This document shows positions 12,111-24,832 of a stretch of 64,000 bases of DNA, in pieces. The stretch lies in contig NC_063261.1 in the NCBI RefSeq assembly GCF_019578655.1, positions 11,230,446 through 11,294,445 of the forward strand, written 5' to 3'. The stretch comes from Ricinus communis. Lineage: Eukaryota > Streptophyta > Magnoliopsida > Malpighiales > Euphorbiaceae. The notes below the pieces were generated by a model, which worked only from the letters and a program-made list of their open reading frames with translations, was not told the DNA's origin and ran no database searches. Made by a program: the position numbers and the translations under genes. How positions within the stretch are numbered: the stretch's first letter is position 1; each line of letters starts with the position of its first letter.

Positions 12111-12190
12111 TTTAAATATAAAAATAAATGAATATAAGTTAATTTATACAAGTAACTAGTAAAGGTCTTTCAACCAGTTACCTAACTCTC
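11341..12190. repeat. 430-bp tandem duplication of copia gag N-terminal region
   Basis: CAGTCCTTGAC begins at 11341 and again at 11771, and about 430 bp following each are closely similar. Both contain the gag start region and its 5' flank. The copy nearest the PBS (11771-12190) is therefore an extra, broken gag start. Confidence 0.85.
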
Positions 12191-14872
12191 ACTATTTTTT
12201 TATACAAATCAATAGCCCTCATTATCAATTCGGGATACTAACAATTTAGCTATCCTAATGGGCTAGAATCTCATCTATTTTAATATGACCTTGTGTATGC
12301 CCAACAAACCATATTAAAACAAATTAGGTAGACAACTATTTGTCAATTGTAAATCTATACAACTTCTAGCTCAATTAGGTGATAATTGTCTAAACATATT
12401 TTATGATGTTCCAAATATCATATATGTTTCACCTAATATATGCATCTACCTTCATATAATCATGAGTATACCCATCCGAATTATAAGAGATGGTTAAGTA
12501 AAACTCATCAATTAAAATAGAGAACAAGCTCAAGTAATAGGTAACCTTGGGTATGCCCAATAAAATAGCCTATGAACAAAGCTCCCGTTACTATTTTAAT
12601 TATGGAAGGCAACTTAATCATGCCCTTAACATGTGACTTAATATTGAATGAGGGATTTGTTAAAAAATGGTGATTAAGGTCTCATGATTTGGCATATATA
12701 TACAAATATCGAATGTAAGGGTTTCATGCTTTAGCATGATCAGGCACATATCATACTTTGCCTATATAATATAAGCTAAGCATAAACTACTATGGATGAT
12801 TATGGACTTTCTAAACTAGTTATCTCGAGCCATCGAAGATAACTAGATGGTCAAAATCTAGGTATTACCTTCATGATCTTCAAGTCTTGAAGTAGTATCC
12901 CCTTCTTCTACATTTGGTGTCATATCTCCATCTAGATTATAAAATAAAATTCTATCTAGCTAATCTAAAACTATATATAACATTTACATAGGATTTAGAG
13001 AAATCTTGAATTACATTCAAGAGAAGTTAGATGAGAAAAGAATTTTACAACCTAGAGAAATTTAGAGAAAGGCAAGGAACACAGTCCTTATTTCAAAAAT
13101 ACCAAATCAAAACATTCAACTATTCAACAAAATCACATTGTTTTTTATAGTCTATAACCATCCATCATGCCAAATATAATCATATTATATAAAGCATATA
13201 AAAGAATCCAGATAGCATAATTCAAGTTATTTAATCATTGCATGTAACTAAGACTAAATGGAGTATAAAAAATAAAAATAATTAAATCATATTCAAAAAT
13301 AAAAATTCTCCATATTTTAGAATGTAATTTTTGACCAAAACAAAAAAAAATAGGACATAAAATCAACATTTGACCAAACAAACTTTATTAATCCTAGTCA
13401 TACAAGGAAACCAAAATTTAATCTTAGTTGAAGAAAGTTGTAGAGAATTAAAATTAATTAAATCAGATTTAGTTAATAACTAATTTCCTTTAAAATATTC
13501 TTAATTTTAATTTTATGTCCTTTTAGGATACTAAGTCAAACATTAAGATATAAAGTCAAACTTATGTCTTAATTAAGATAAACAACCTAGTCATACTAGG
13601 ACACTAAGACATAAGTCCTAGGTTAATAAAAATTAATGAGCAACTTTATTTAATTAAATCAAGTTTAAAAAATAAAATTCTCCTTTAATTCCTTAAGTTT
13701 TCGGCCATGTCTAAATTTTAGGACAAAAGTCAAACTCTTGCCTGAATCTAGACAGCTTCCTAGTCCAACTAGGATTCTAAAATTATAAGACCTAGTCCTA
13801 AAGAATTTATAGTACTTGTATTAATTAAAACAACCTTTTAATTAATATTTTAAACATATTAGGACAAGTAATTATAATCCTAAGACAATTAGGATATGTC
13901 TTAAGACAAGAAGTCACATGCCAACTAGGATACTTCATCTAGAGATCCCTACAAACAAGGACTCTCCTTATTTAATAAGATTTAAAGATCTAACAAGGCT
14001 AATTAATCACATTAATTCTAGAATTAATTTGAATTCATCAAAATTCATCATCAAGAGAATCAAATTTTCTATTAAACAATTCAAGATAATCAAGACTCAC
14101 ATGACAATCATCAAGAAACAAAGCAACTATGCAAGAAACACGATTAAGATTCAAATCAACCTTCAAGATTGCTTCAAGAACTCATTTTATGCATGATCTA
14201 GATCTGATGTTCTTCCTTAAAAGGCTTGCCATTAGATCAAGAACTACATATGTGCCGAATTCCAAAAAACAACCCATACAATGTGTATAACTCATCAAAT
14301 CAACACTTGATTTGTATATTATGTGCATATATGGCATTCATAAGATCAAATCTTAAAATTTCAGAAACCTAAAGGTTCATTATTCATCTTCTAAACCATA
14401 TTCATTGTTTTTCAAAATCAAATCAAATCAAAACCCTATATACACATACACATGCCAAACCCTTAGGATGTGTAGTATATGCATAGTTTTGCTTTGATCA
14501 TCAAGAATCCAATTCTAAATTTTTTTGGATGAATTTTGAACATCTGATATTCAAGAAAATTTATTGTAACAATTATCCATGTAATTATTTCAATTAATTA
14601 CGCATCCAAATTTGATTAGATATTGGGTATTGTTGATCACATCAAAAAACTGTCTATGCAGATGGCATAAATTTCGAACGCCTATACCCTAATCAAACAA
14701 GATCAAAAAATTCTAAAAATCTCCATTCATATGTAATAAGAATCATCCAAAAAATCAAAGTATAGCTATAACAACCAATGAAGACTCTAAAACGGCCTAG
14801 AAATTCCAAATTTGCATGCTTATGGTCAAATAACTATTATGCAACCATTATAACAAAATGAATCAATAGAGA
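12191..14872 (-). other. Long noncoding leader of copia element B
   Basis: 2.7 kb between the gag duplication and the primer-binding site with no plausible coding content. The plus ORF at 13918-14196 is Ile/Asn/Lys-rich and antisense to this element. Between 13300 and 13900, degenerate motifs such as CCTAGTCATACTAGGA, ACATAAGTCC and AAAGTCAAAC recur, suggesting old, diverged internal repeats. Confidence 0.5.
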
Positions 14873-14883
14873 CTCTGATACCA
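14873..14883 (-). promoter_or_regulatory. Primer-binding site (tRNA-iMet) of copia element B
   Basis: The minus strand reads TGGTATCAGAG, the usual plant Ty1-copia primer-binding site complementary to the 3' end of initiator tRNA-Met. It lies one base from the LTR end at 14885. This fixes LTR B orientation (minus) and shows that this copy is a 5' LTR with an attached internal region. Confidence 0.85.
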
Positions 14884-14884
14884 C

Positions 14885-17800
14885 TGTTGGAAATTGAAAT
14901 TAAAACAAAGAAAAGGTGCAATGGAAGCAATTTAAAATTTTTCTTAATTCCCACCAAGGATCATTGATTTAGATAGCCATAATACACAAAAACAAGCAAA
15001 AGATAGAGAAGGCTTACGAAGGGTGTGTGCCGCCTAATCCAAGAAGTGCTTCTTGCTTTGTTGATTCTTGGTTCTTCAAGGATAATAGATGTACTCTAAA
15101 GCTACTCAAATGACTACCCTCTAATAGTAATCCACACAAGCTTCAAAGTTGGAATCTCCTATGAACAAACTTTCATAAAAGAGAGAGTAGAGATGATGAG
15201 GAGTGAATGCTAGTTCTAAGCTAGGTTGAATCTTAATTAATCTTATTAATAAAGTGTTTATGGCATCCTTCACTCACACATACACATGCCCTAGCTGCCC
15301 ATCATACTCCATATATATATACACGGGATTTAACCTAGTCTTATAACAAGCAAGGCCTTACTTACTCTTAAGTTCGGTCTTAATTGGGCTTGTTTAGACT
15401 AAATTAACTTAATTAATACATAAGCATAGTTATATGGCCCTTATTGCCGAATATCATAGCCCAATTTGCATTAAAGTAATTAATTGTTAATTAGGCCCAA
15501 TATATATAAGCTTAAGCCCAATTTTAAGCCTCATTTTAATCCCAACTTTAAGCCCATTTGTGTGTGACCCAAAAAGTTCTTAACATGTTGGCAATGGATT
15601 ATGAATTATGAATTAAACCCTTTTAATTCAATATTAATTCTCTAATTAATTAATTCATATTTCATAGATCAAGATTGGCATCTAGTAATGCATCATGACC
15701 ACCCAAATATGAGGAAAGATTAAAGTGTTTTAATCAACCTTTACAGTGAACAATCTTACAATGTAATTTAATCCTTTCATTGTACTTTTATACCAATTGA
15801 TTCATAGAGTCATGGATGCAATTGTCAACTCTATTATTGAATCAATCATATTTGTTCTTGATAATTGCATATAATATCTTAAATAAGATCTATGAAACAC
15901 TTTTCATAATCTTCATTCAAACAACTTCCAAGGATTTCCATGTTAAAGCATATAAAGAATTATTAGGATAAGGTCCCATGATATTTTACCTTAGGCGATG
16001 ATCTTTTTATTGATTACTTATTATCTTCATATGACTTTTACTATATCCAATGACTATCCCTTGAGCACTCCATGGATAGGAGAACATAAGATAGTATCAA
16101 AGTATAGTAATCCTCATATAAGATAATATATTGTTATCTCAAGTCTAAGGATCACGTCTTACATGATTGTCATAAGAGTATTGTCCATAGACACTTAGGG
16201 TAAATTCCATATAGACTACTCAGTAGGGTCGTGTTCAATAAACTTGTTCTTTTAACAAGAACCCTTATGTTGATCTCAAAATTTCTATTCCTCAACCCTG
16301 TGAGACAGATTGCTTACTACACAAGTGATAACAAATTATGGTAGTCTCGAGCGTTACTATGATATTATTAGAGTATGCCCTAAAGACAAAGAGTTGTCAG
16401 ATAATCTATGTTAATTTATACATCAGAATTGATGGCATATAATTATACTAAAGGCATTTTTCGACTCTAATGGTATGAGTAATCAGGTATTATTAAGGAA
16501 TAATCCAAACAGTTAGAGATGAACACTATTGAATGTAAGTGAGTATATGATAGTGAGGTTCTTATTACATGTAATACCCGAATTTTTTTCTTTTTAATAA
16601 TAATAATAGTAATAACTAATAAGAGTTTTTATTTAATTTAATTTAATTTTAATTAATTGAATTGGGATGGTTTAAAATATAATTTTAATGCTAGATAGAA
16701 ATAAAGGGATTTATTTATCAATATCTAATTAGTTTGATTTTTTTCAAGAAATTAATTAAGTGAGTCCCATAGAGCATAAATTATATTTTATATATATAGG
16801 TCACACTCAAATTTCCTCCAAATATGAATTAAATAGTATATTTGAAAGTTATGAAAGAAATAGTAAATAATATTCTTATAAAAGAATGTATTAAGGAATG
16901 ACAAAATTTTAATTAATAATGGTGTTGGATCAAATTGGAAAATAGTCAATAAATTGATTAGTTAAGTTAATCAAGTGTTAGGATTAATTTAATAATTAAT
17001 TATGAAATAACGGCTAAAAGTATAATTGCATTAACATGGGGTTTAAATGAGAATTTTCAAGGTTGATATTTTTGTAATTAAATATGACGGTAAGGGCATT
17101 TTAGTAATTTTACCATTAAAAGCAAGGGTAAATAAGTAACTCTCTATTTTTAATAATTTTAATTTGGCACAAATTAAGTAGTTAGGGGGCTTAATTGAAA
17201 TACTAAAGAAAAGCTGAAGGGTTAAACATGAATTTTGCAGGGGGTAATACTTAGTAATTAAAAGAATGAGGGTCTAAATGTTATTAAGCAAAAATTGAGG
17301 GACCATTTTCCTATAAGAAAAGAAAGAAAAGAGAAGGAGACTGAAGAAGAGGAAGAAGAAGGGAGAAGCTTCCGTCGGCATCACTGGTGGAATGGTGGAG
17401 GAGGATCGGCCAAGAATGGTGGTGACGATCGGAGGCGAAGGAGGCTCGGCCGAGTATGGTGGCAATGACCGGAGGCAGAGGAGGTGCCGACGAGTGAAAC
17501 GCCAATGGCTGTAGCAGTTGCAAGTGGCGAGGAGCGGTGAAAAATGGAGAAGAAGACAACTGCTCTCCTACGCCATTCTTGGCATTTCTAGCATCCAATG
17601 GCGGCGGTTTCAGTCTTAAAATGACCAGGGACTTGAGGGCTTTCAAATGGGGACAGCAGCGTCGGCAATGGTGACCGGAGAAGAGAGTTTCGATGAAGTG
17701 AAGGCAACCAAGTTTTTAAATTTTTTTGGCAATCTCCGGTGAGTGATGGTCGATCGGAGTTCATGGATGAACTCCCCTCAGCTCAAGCTTTCCAATGGCA

Positions 17801-19563
17801 CTAATTTTGCACCGATCATTCTCCGTTTGAAAATCAATGGTCAAAACTGTCTGTGATTTTCTCCGGACGATCGGGGATTGATCAAAGAATCAAATGCTAG
17901 AATTCTGTGTATTATTTCGAGTCCATAGGCACACTCTGATCGTCGATCGGATCCAGCGGCTGAAGGCGAGTCGGCCGATTTATCAAGCGTCTCGGTAATT
18001 CTCTAGCCGTTGATTTTTAGAGATTGTTAATTAAAAATTATTTGATTGTATACCAGAAAAATTATGTGTGAATTGATTGTTAAAATAATAGTGTGTCAGA
18101 CCGTCTTCCAATAATTGTGATATGTGATGTGTTGTGGAGTCAGAAAAATAATGTAGTTTTGGTGGCCCGACTCTCGTTAATTAATTGATGAATATTAGAA
18201 GTGTTTATGGTAGGTCATAGACCCGTTATACGGGAGGGGGGGGGGGTAAAACGTATGTATTTTAAGGGGAGGTTCTGCTGAATTTTCGGTAGAATTTATC
18301 CGAGTCGAAATTCTTAAACAGTTGGTTCTAGGAATCTAGGCATAGGGTTATTTGTTAAATGTTTTACTTTTATTGATTTAATTGTTCCCGTGAATAGATA
18401 ATCTATCTTTTCAACTCGCTCCACCCGAGGCATAGGAGCAGAGCAAGGGGGTCATCAGAACTACGAATTAAAGTCATATATCTGGTATACATGTGTCATG
18501 CTAAAGTTTTATATAGCAATTCTGATTTATTTGTTTGAAGATTTTTAATTATTTATTTATTTACTATTCCTATATCATTTTCTACATAATTGATATTGTG
18601 AATGCATGTTAACTCGAGATGAGACGGCAGTAGAACAGGCTTTTTGATGGATTACATCAGGACCGCGTGCACACCGGTATAGATCTGAGACATGTAGTAA
18701 AAGAATATTTTAAGATTTGCCCTGGTCAAGTTCAACTCTCTAGACTGTGTAGAGTTTGAGTGCCGGATTAAAGGTCCCTGGTCGAGCGTTGCTCTCTGAA
18801 CGCCGGCTTTATTGGAAATTAAGTAACCATACTGGATTTAAGGATCCTGGTTGAGCTTCACTCTCTAGGCACCAGTCCTGTTGGAGTGAGAGAGCCGAAA
18901 GGCTAAGGCTGTTAGTGTTAAGGTTAGGGTTCTGCTGAGGTACTTGTCCCGTAGCATGTAAAATATATTTCATTGATTCATGGTATGACACGTATTTTTA
19001 CATGATCTAATATTTTATTCTGATTAAAGAAATATTTTATTGAAGTGGTTGTATTCATTTTTGGATGTATGATTCTAACTCATTCTCAAGACTGACAGTC
19101 TTAAATTTAACTATCTTTCAAATGTTTGTTAGTTTATGCAGTTCTTTTCCTCTAGCAGCCCGACTTCCTTTATCTTCGGGTTTAATGTAACTGATTTTAT
19201 TGGTATGTTTGATTTTTAAATTCTAGATTCTCCGCAGTAGTAATTTCAAAACTTATCTTTTTGTAAAGGCATGAAAATTCAGGTTTTGCCTATTTATGCT
19301 GGCAGACTGAATTAGTTATACAATATCTAGGTGGTTAAAAGTAAACTATGGATTAGGGCTCAATGGATAGAATTTGGATTATACCTTGATAGAGATAGTG
19401 AATGGTCAGGCTTGCTATGGGTTTTTATAACCTTACACCTACCCATTCCCTAGCGCCAGTCATATTGGCCCACAGACTCGGTCATGACATTACATACATT
19501 CCTAAACTTTATTCATAATCGATGTTTGATCAAGAATTAGATATTGATCATTGGATATTGATC
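14885..19563 (-). mobile_element. 5' LTR of copia element B, with inverted end and nested LTR A
   Basis: 14885-16354 matches LTR B 3649 to about 5106 in the same orientation. The remaining piece of the LTR (equivalent to about 5109-5404) follows in inverted orientation at about 16366-16569 and 19490-19563, split by an LTR A (16570-19489). Together the pieces cover the whole LTR, so its outer 0.3 kb was inverted in place. About 10 bases at 16355-16365 read, when inverted, like the host target next to copy 1 (ATATCATAGT against ATGTCATGTG). Beyond 19563 the sequence is copia RT. Confidence 0.75.
16570..19489 (-). mobile_element. Solo LTR, family A copy 3, inverted (2.92 kb)
   Basis: Starts TGTAATACCCG and ends CGGTCATGACA, the reverse complement of family A with the end decayed from CGTGACA. 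A perfect 5-bp target duplication TTACA is at 16565-16569 and 19490-19494. It lies inside the inverted end of LTR B and so is younger than that insertion. It keeps the GC-rich block (about 17340-17960) but only two or three degenerate units of the 83-bp array (about 18720-18900). A run of about 13 G occurs near 18235. It is more diverged from copies 1 and 2 than they are from each other. Confidence 0.85.
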
Positions 19564-20831
19564 TACCACTTGTGTATATTGATTACCATTAGAAAGGGGG
19601 ATGCCATGACTTTTAGACAAAGGTGGAATTGTTGTCATAGGTGTTTGACATTCCTTGTAGTCCTCCATATTAGTTTTCTCCAAAATATCTAAAACATACT
19701 TCTTTTGAGTGAATAACATACCATTGGAAATATTATGCACCTCAACACCTAAAAAGTAATACAAGTGACTGAAATCACGAAGTGGAAATTCCTTTTGCAT
19801 TGCCTTGATGATGAATTCAACCATTTAAAAATTAGACCCTGTGATAATGAGATCATCAATATAACAAAGCAAAAATAATTATTGAATGCCATCATTGAAA
19901 ATGAACAAGGAAGTACCAGCCTTAGATGATTTAAATACTTGTGAGTGAAAAAATTATTGAGGTGAAGAAACCACTCTCTTGAAGCCTATTTTAATCCATA
20001 TGACCTTTAAAGACGATAAACATAGCTAGGTCTGTCTGGATCCACAAATCCTTGAGGTTTTTCCATGTAAACCTCATCGTGTAAGGCAAAAATGCAATTG
20101 AGAAATCTAACTGATTAATCGGCCAGTTTCGAATGGTAGTAACTTTTGATAACGTGACTAAAAGTTCCATTGTAGTTAATGCCAAACTTCTAAGTAAATC
20201 CTTTTGCCATAAGCCTTGTTTTGTATCTCTCTACTTGGCCATTTTCCAATCTTTTAATCCTATACACCGATTTATTACCAACCACATTCTTACCATAAGG
20301 TCTTAGGACCAAAGTCCATGTGTTATTAAGAAGTAATGCATGTTTCTCATTTACCATAGCCATTTTCCAGTCCTAACAATTATTTTCCTATATGAAACAA
20401 GTTGGTTCGGTTTCTAGAAGAGAAAAAGAGGAGGAATTTTTGATACTAGAAAAGGCAAATTTTTTATTTAAGGTACTCTCTCTTAATTGCATCAGGTGAC
20501 TATGGACATGTTGGTTGGGTAGAGTGAGGTGTCGGATAGGAGAAGAAATCAGATTTGTATTTGGATATTGATATAAGTTTATCACCAATTTAAGACCTAA
20601 TGTATTTGAAGTTGTAGGAGGATAATGACGTGCTTACTGTATAGATATTAGAGATAAGAGACCGATAAGATGGGATGGGGATGAAGATGATGGAGGTTGA
20701 GTAAGAGTTAAATGGTTAGTAGAAGAAGATAAGGATAAAAAATGGTTAGTAGAAGAAGATAAGGATAAACTCATATATAGGTTAGGTGAACCTAGGATTG
20801 ATTGAATATTATCATCTATAGGATTGAGATG
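19564..20831 (-). pseudogene. Ty1-copia H reverse transcriptase and upstream linker
   Basis: Minus-strand translation runs from a Ser-rich integrase-RT linker (about 20850-20400, with a 30-bp tandem duplication encoding SSSTNH near 20710-20769) into RT. RT blocks include KNVVGNKSVYRIKR near 20280, DEVYMEKPQGFVDPDRPSY near 20060, LRLVLPCSFSMMAFNN near 19900, and VHNISNGMLFTQKKYVLDIL near 19740. The DD active-site motif is not intact, and stops and frameshifts interrupt the frame. The right end is cut by the Athila-like element at 20832; the left end stops at the rearranged LTR B. Confidence 0.8.
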
Positions 20832-22148
20832 TGATGAGGCCAATTTATACATAGGATCTATGGTTCTTTTGGAGTTAAATTGTTTTAACTCTATGTGTAA
20901 TTACATGATTATTAAGTAAATTTATACACATGGGTTTGCTTGAGTTATTTCAAATGGATTTAGAGGATTTTGGGCTTAATTGGAAGCAAGGTAAGTTCAA
21001 GGGTTAAATAGCAATTTACTAGAAGAAGGAGCAAAGTAGATGAGTCATGACTGTAACATATGTCATGCCCGTGACGCTTGATCCTTCTCACCTTTCTATC
21101 ACGGCCATGACAGATGTCATGCCCATGATGTAGAGACTTCAAATTATTCTGAACTTTATGATCTTAACTTTGTACATGGATTTATCTCCTATATAGATGA
21201 GGTAATTTTAGGAGTTTAGGGGAACCTTTGGCACTTAAAAACACCTTAAAACTCAAGAAAAAAAAAACATCTTTAAGAAGAGAATTGCAAGCAAGGATGC
21301 AAGGATTTTCTTAGAGATCAAGAGGTGAAGACATCCTTCAAAATTTTCAAAGTTTTTATTTCCTCTTTTATTTGTTTTCTGTTTTCATTATATTGTTAGT
21401 CTCTTATGGAATGCTTAGTCTTAATATAAGTGGCTAGTTTCTTTTTATCTAGGAATTTGGTGGAAACCCTTTAATTTCTCTATGATTTAATTTAATGGAG
21501 TTTCTTTGATTTTTGATTCACTATTTTTTTGATTTAATATTCTTGAATTGATTGTATTGTGAAAATAAAGGTATAATATTTACAGTAATCTAAGGTATTA
21601 AATGATGGAGCGAGAGTGGAAGCTTAATACTAGTTCATGGGAATATTAAACAAGAGCTATTAAGACCATAAGAGTAAACTTAGGTTCTTGAAAAATTTAT
21701 TAAATTGCCATAAATCTTAATGGGTTTAGATTAATAGAACTGATCACGATAGTAGACAACGAATTGATCTAGATACGATGGATATAGCTCCAGAGAGTAT
21801 AATTACTAGTTTAGCATGAATTTTCTTCAAAAAAAGTAAGTTAAGTTAGAGGAATCAATTGAATTGAATTAGTAAGGAGTTAATGTCAGGGAAGATTATC
21901 CCTAGATGCTTTTATATATTGATTTTATTTCTTCATTTAATTTCTTTAGTTATAATTTACTTATACATTTAGTTTTTGCTTAATTATTTACTCTTAGAAT
22001 CAAAAAATCAAGTCAATTTTGATTTACTAAATATAAAATTGCAATAAACTTTTGTGCTAAATACGATAAATCCTTGTGGAATGATAATTCGAACTCATAA
22101 TCTTATATTACTTGGTGACCCTGTACACTTGTTGGAAAATTTACAACA
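20832..22148 (+). repeat. 5' LTR of gypsy element C (1317 bp)
   Basis: Matches the 3' LTR at 28667-29969 over its length. At 21045-21130 it carries a GC-richer patch of short dyads (GTCATGCCCGTGACG, ACGGCCATGACAGATGTCAT). The same offset in the 3' LTR holds the equivalent patch. A possible TATA motif (CTATATAGATG) is at about 21189-21199. Confidence 0.85.
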
Positions 22149-22175
22149 AGTTTTTGACGTCATCGCCGAGGAATT
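22149..22175 (+). promoter_or_regulatory. Decayed primer-binding site of element C
   Basis: TGACGTCATCGCCGAGGA follows the LTR end by seven bases. It is a mutated form of the Athila-type site TGGCGCCGTTGCCGGGGA, complementary to the tRNA-Asp 3' end. The intact-looking equivalent in this window is at 62291. Confidence 0.65.
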
Positions 22176-22339
22176 TCTTTTGGTGTTTTCATCAATTATA
22201 ATCATAGCTTGTATTCCTAAATCGCCTTTACTTTTATTTTATTTTATTTTATTCTTACTTACTTTTTTCTAGTTTATTCTTTTATAGGTGCTTTTCTAGT
22301 GCATGCATAGTACTAGAAATCAACCATTGGTAGAGTTCG

Positions 22340-24600
22340 ATATGAGATTGATCGGGCTTTAAGACAAAGAAGAAAAGAATAAAGAGAGATGGTTGAACAA
22401 TTGGGCAAGTTGCCAATGGAGCTAACGGTGATGGAAGAGTAAATCAAGATCCACCTCTAGTTATTATACGACTTGCTGCACCTATAAGGATGACTCTACG
22501 TTAGTATGGGATGCCTAATCCTAAGGGAGTGCACTCGAGCATTGTTTATCCTCCAATCAATAACAACTTTGAGATTAAGTCGAGTACAATCCAAATGTTG
22601 GAGCAAAGGATATTTGCAAGGAGACCCATAGAAGATCCTATAGCTCACATCGATAATTTTCTGAAGAAGTGTGAAACATTCAAGATAAGTGAGGCAAGCA
22701 ATAATGCGATAAAACTTAGAGCATTCCCTTTCACTTTTATAGGGTCTACTAAGTCTTAGTTGACTTCTTGTGTGGCAAATTCATTTACTACATATGGGAT
22801 GAATTGTCTCAAGATTTTCTCACACGATATTTTCCTCTTAGTAAAATGGTTGAAATTCATTAATAAATAGCTAGTTTATACTAAAAGGAAGATGAATCTC
22901 TTTATAAAGCTTGGGAGAAATTCAATGAGCTACAAAGAAGGTGCCCACATTATGGTCTTGCTAATTAGATGCTACTCTAAACTTTCTATAATGGTGTGTT
23001 GCATACAGTAAGGATAACTATAGATGCAGCTGCAGGTAGAGATTTGTCAACAAAGACCACAGACGATGTCATACAACTGATTGAGATGATGGCATCCAAA
23101 AAAATCAATGGAATAATGAAAGAAGGAGTTCAAGAAAGGTTACTGGAATCTATGAAGTAGATGGGATGAGCATGATCAATGCTAAACTTGATGCTTTAAC
23201 TAAGAGGATGGATAAAATGATTATGAATGTTGTGTCTACTCAAGTAGTGAGTTATGAGTTGTGTAGTGGAGGATATCCATATGCCAAATGCCAATATAGA
23301 GTGACCAAACAAAAGCAAGCTAGTTATATTGGAGATTTCCAAAGACCTTCCAACCAACAATTTAATCTCTACTCTAATACATACAACCCAACATGTTAGA
23401 ACCATCTTAATTTTTCATGGAAAGATCAAGTAAAAAATAGCTCAAGTCTTAATGCTACATCGAGTTTCCAAGGGAGAAATCAAGGGTTCATGCCTCAATA
23501 ACAGCAAGAGAAGAAGCAATCAGTAGAAGATCTTATTGTAAATCTTGCCAAAATGACTTAAAACTTCTTAATGGAAGCTAGAACTCCATTCAATAATCAA
23601 CAAGGTGCCATTAAGAATGTTGAAATACAAGTAGGGCAATTGACAAGCATGATAAGTCTAGACAACCTGGAGTATTGCCAAGTGATATGGAGGTTAATCT
23701 AAGAGAGCAATGCAAAGTGATTACATTGAGGAGTGGAATAGAAATTGATGTGGGAGTTGTAGATGATTTACCTCCAAAAAAGCAACCTAAAGCTATTGAT
23801 GCTCAAGCTAAAGAAGCTTCCCCAAAAGAGAAAAAATAGAAAAAGAAAGTACTAAAAAAGAAAGTGCAAAAAATCCAGCACCAAGAGTCAAGCCTTATGT
23901 GCCCCACATCCTTTTTCCACAAAGGCTTCAAAAAGAACAAAATGAACAAGCAATATGAAAAGTTTAAAGAGATATTCAAGCAACTCAACATTACCATTCC
24001 ATTTGCTGAAGCTTTAGATCAAGAAAATCCTATTCTAATAAGAGGAACATTAATGAGCTCAAGACTATTGCACTAAGCTTTACACAGAGTTTTTCTATCC
24101 CTATTACTATTGGTGATACTTGTTTTAATAAGGTCTTATGTGATTTTGGTGCTATTACAAGTTTAATGCCATAATCTGTTTATAGGAGATTGAAACATGG
24201 TGAGCTTAAGCCAACTTCAGTTTTCTTACAATTGGTGGATCGTTCGATCACAAACTCGAAAGGCATAGTTGAAAATGTGCTAATTAAAGTAGTTAAGCTT
24301 TTAGTGCCTAATGATTTTATAGTATTAAACATGGAAGAGGGTAATGATAGCTCTCTTATTTTGGAAAGACCTTTCTTGGCATCCGTTGGAGTTGTTATTG
24401 AAGAATGGCATGTTGACTCTATCAATTAGTGAAGAAGTGGTAAAATTTATCATTGAGGCTACAAACAATCCACCCTTCATTGATGATTTTTATAGAATAG
24501 ATATTCTTAACTACAAACTCGAGCCAATGAGGCTTGAAAAGTTAAAGAAGAGAAAGAAAGCTAGGTTTAATGAATTTTAAAGAGTCACTACCAAGGTATG
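22340..24600 (+). pseudogene. Gypsy (Athila-like) gag and protease remnant
   Basis: Several frames give a gypsy gag. 22511-22759 encodes PNPKGVHSSIVYPPI and MLEQRIFARRPIEDPIAHIDNF-type sequence, typical of the Athila/Tat gag start. A QFNLYSNTYNP stretch follows near 23360. The VITLRSG signature is near 23715, then PYVPHPFP-like and KFKEIFKQLNITIPF blocks near 23900-24000. A retroviral-type protease follows with CDFGAITSLMP in place of the usual LDLGASVNLMP, so the catalytic motif is altered (Gly-Ala kept). LILERPFLAS near 24360 is the second protease block. The frame is broken many times. At 24674-24696 AAGCGCT...GAAGGCAA resembles the motif that normally follows the end of Athila pol, so RT to integrase is missing. 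Confidence 0.75.
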
Positions 24601-24832
24601 GAGGAAGAAGTTGAAAGAACCACCTTGAAGAAAACAAACGAAGAGGTGCTAAGTCAAGCTAAAGACTATAAATAAGCGCTAGTTAGAAGGCAATCTAATC
24701 TGTTTTTTTCTTTTAATCTATATTTGTTTTAGCTAATTATTTATCTACTTTTATGTTAATTGATTTTCTTTTAGTGTTTGATTGTGTTTCTATAGGTTTA
24801 AATTTACTTTAATAAAGAACATACCTAACCGA

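Noticed and set aside
13918..14196. 92-codon plus ORF
   Set aside because: Ile/Asn/Lys-rich translation of AT-rich DNA, antisense to the copia leader, no domain.
5427..19489. LTR A copies 1 and 3 as the LTR pair of one element
   Set aside because: They are in opposite orientation and each has its own perfect target duplication (GTAAT and TTACA).
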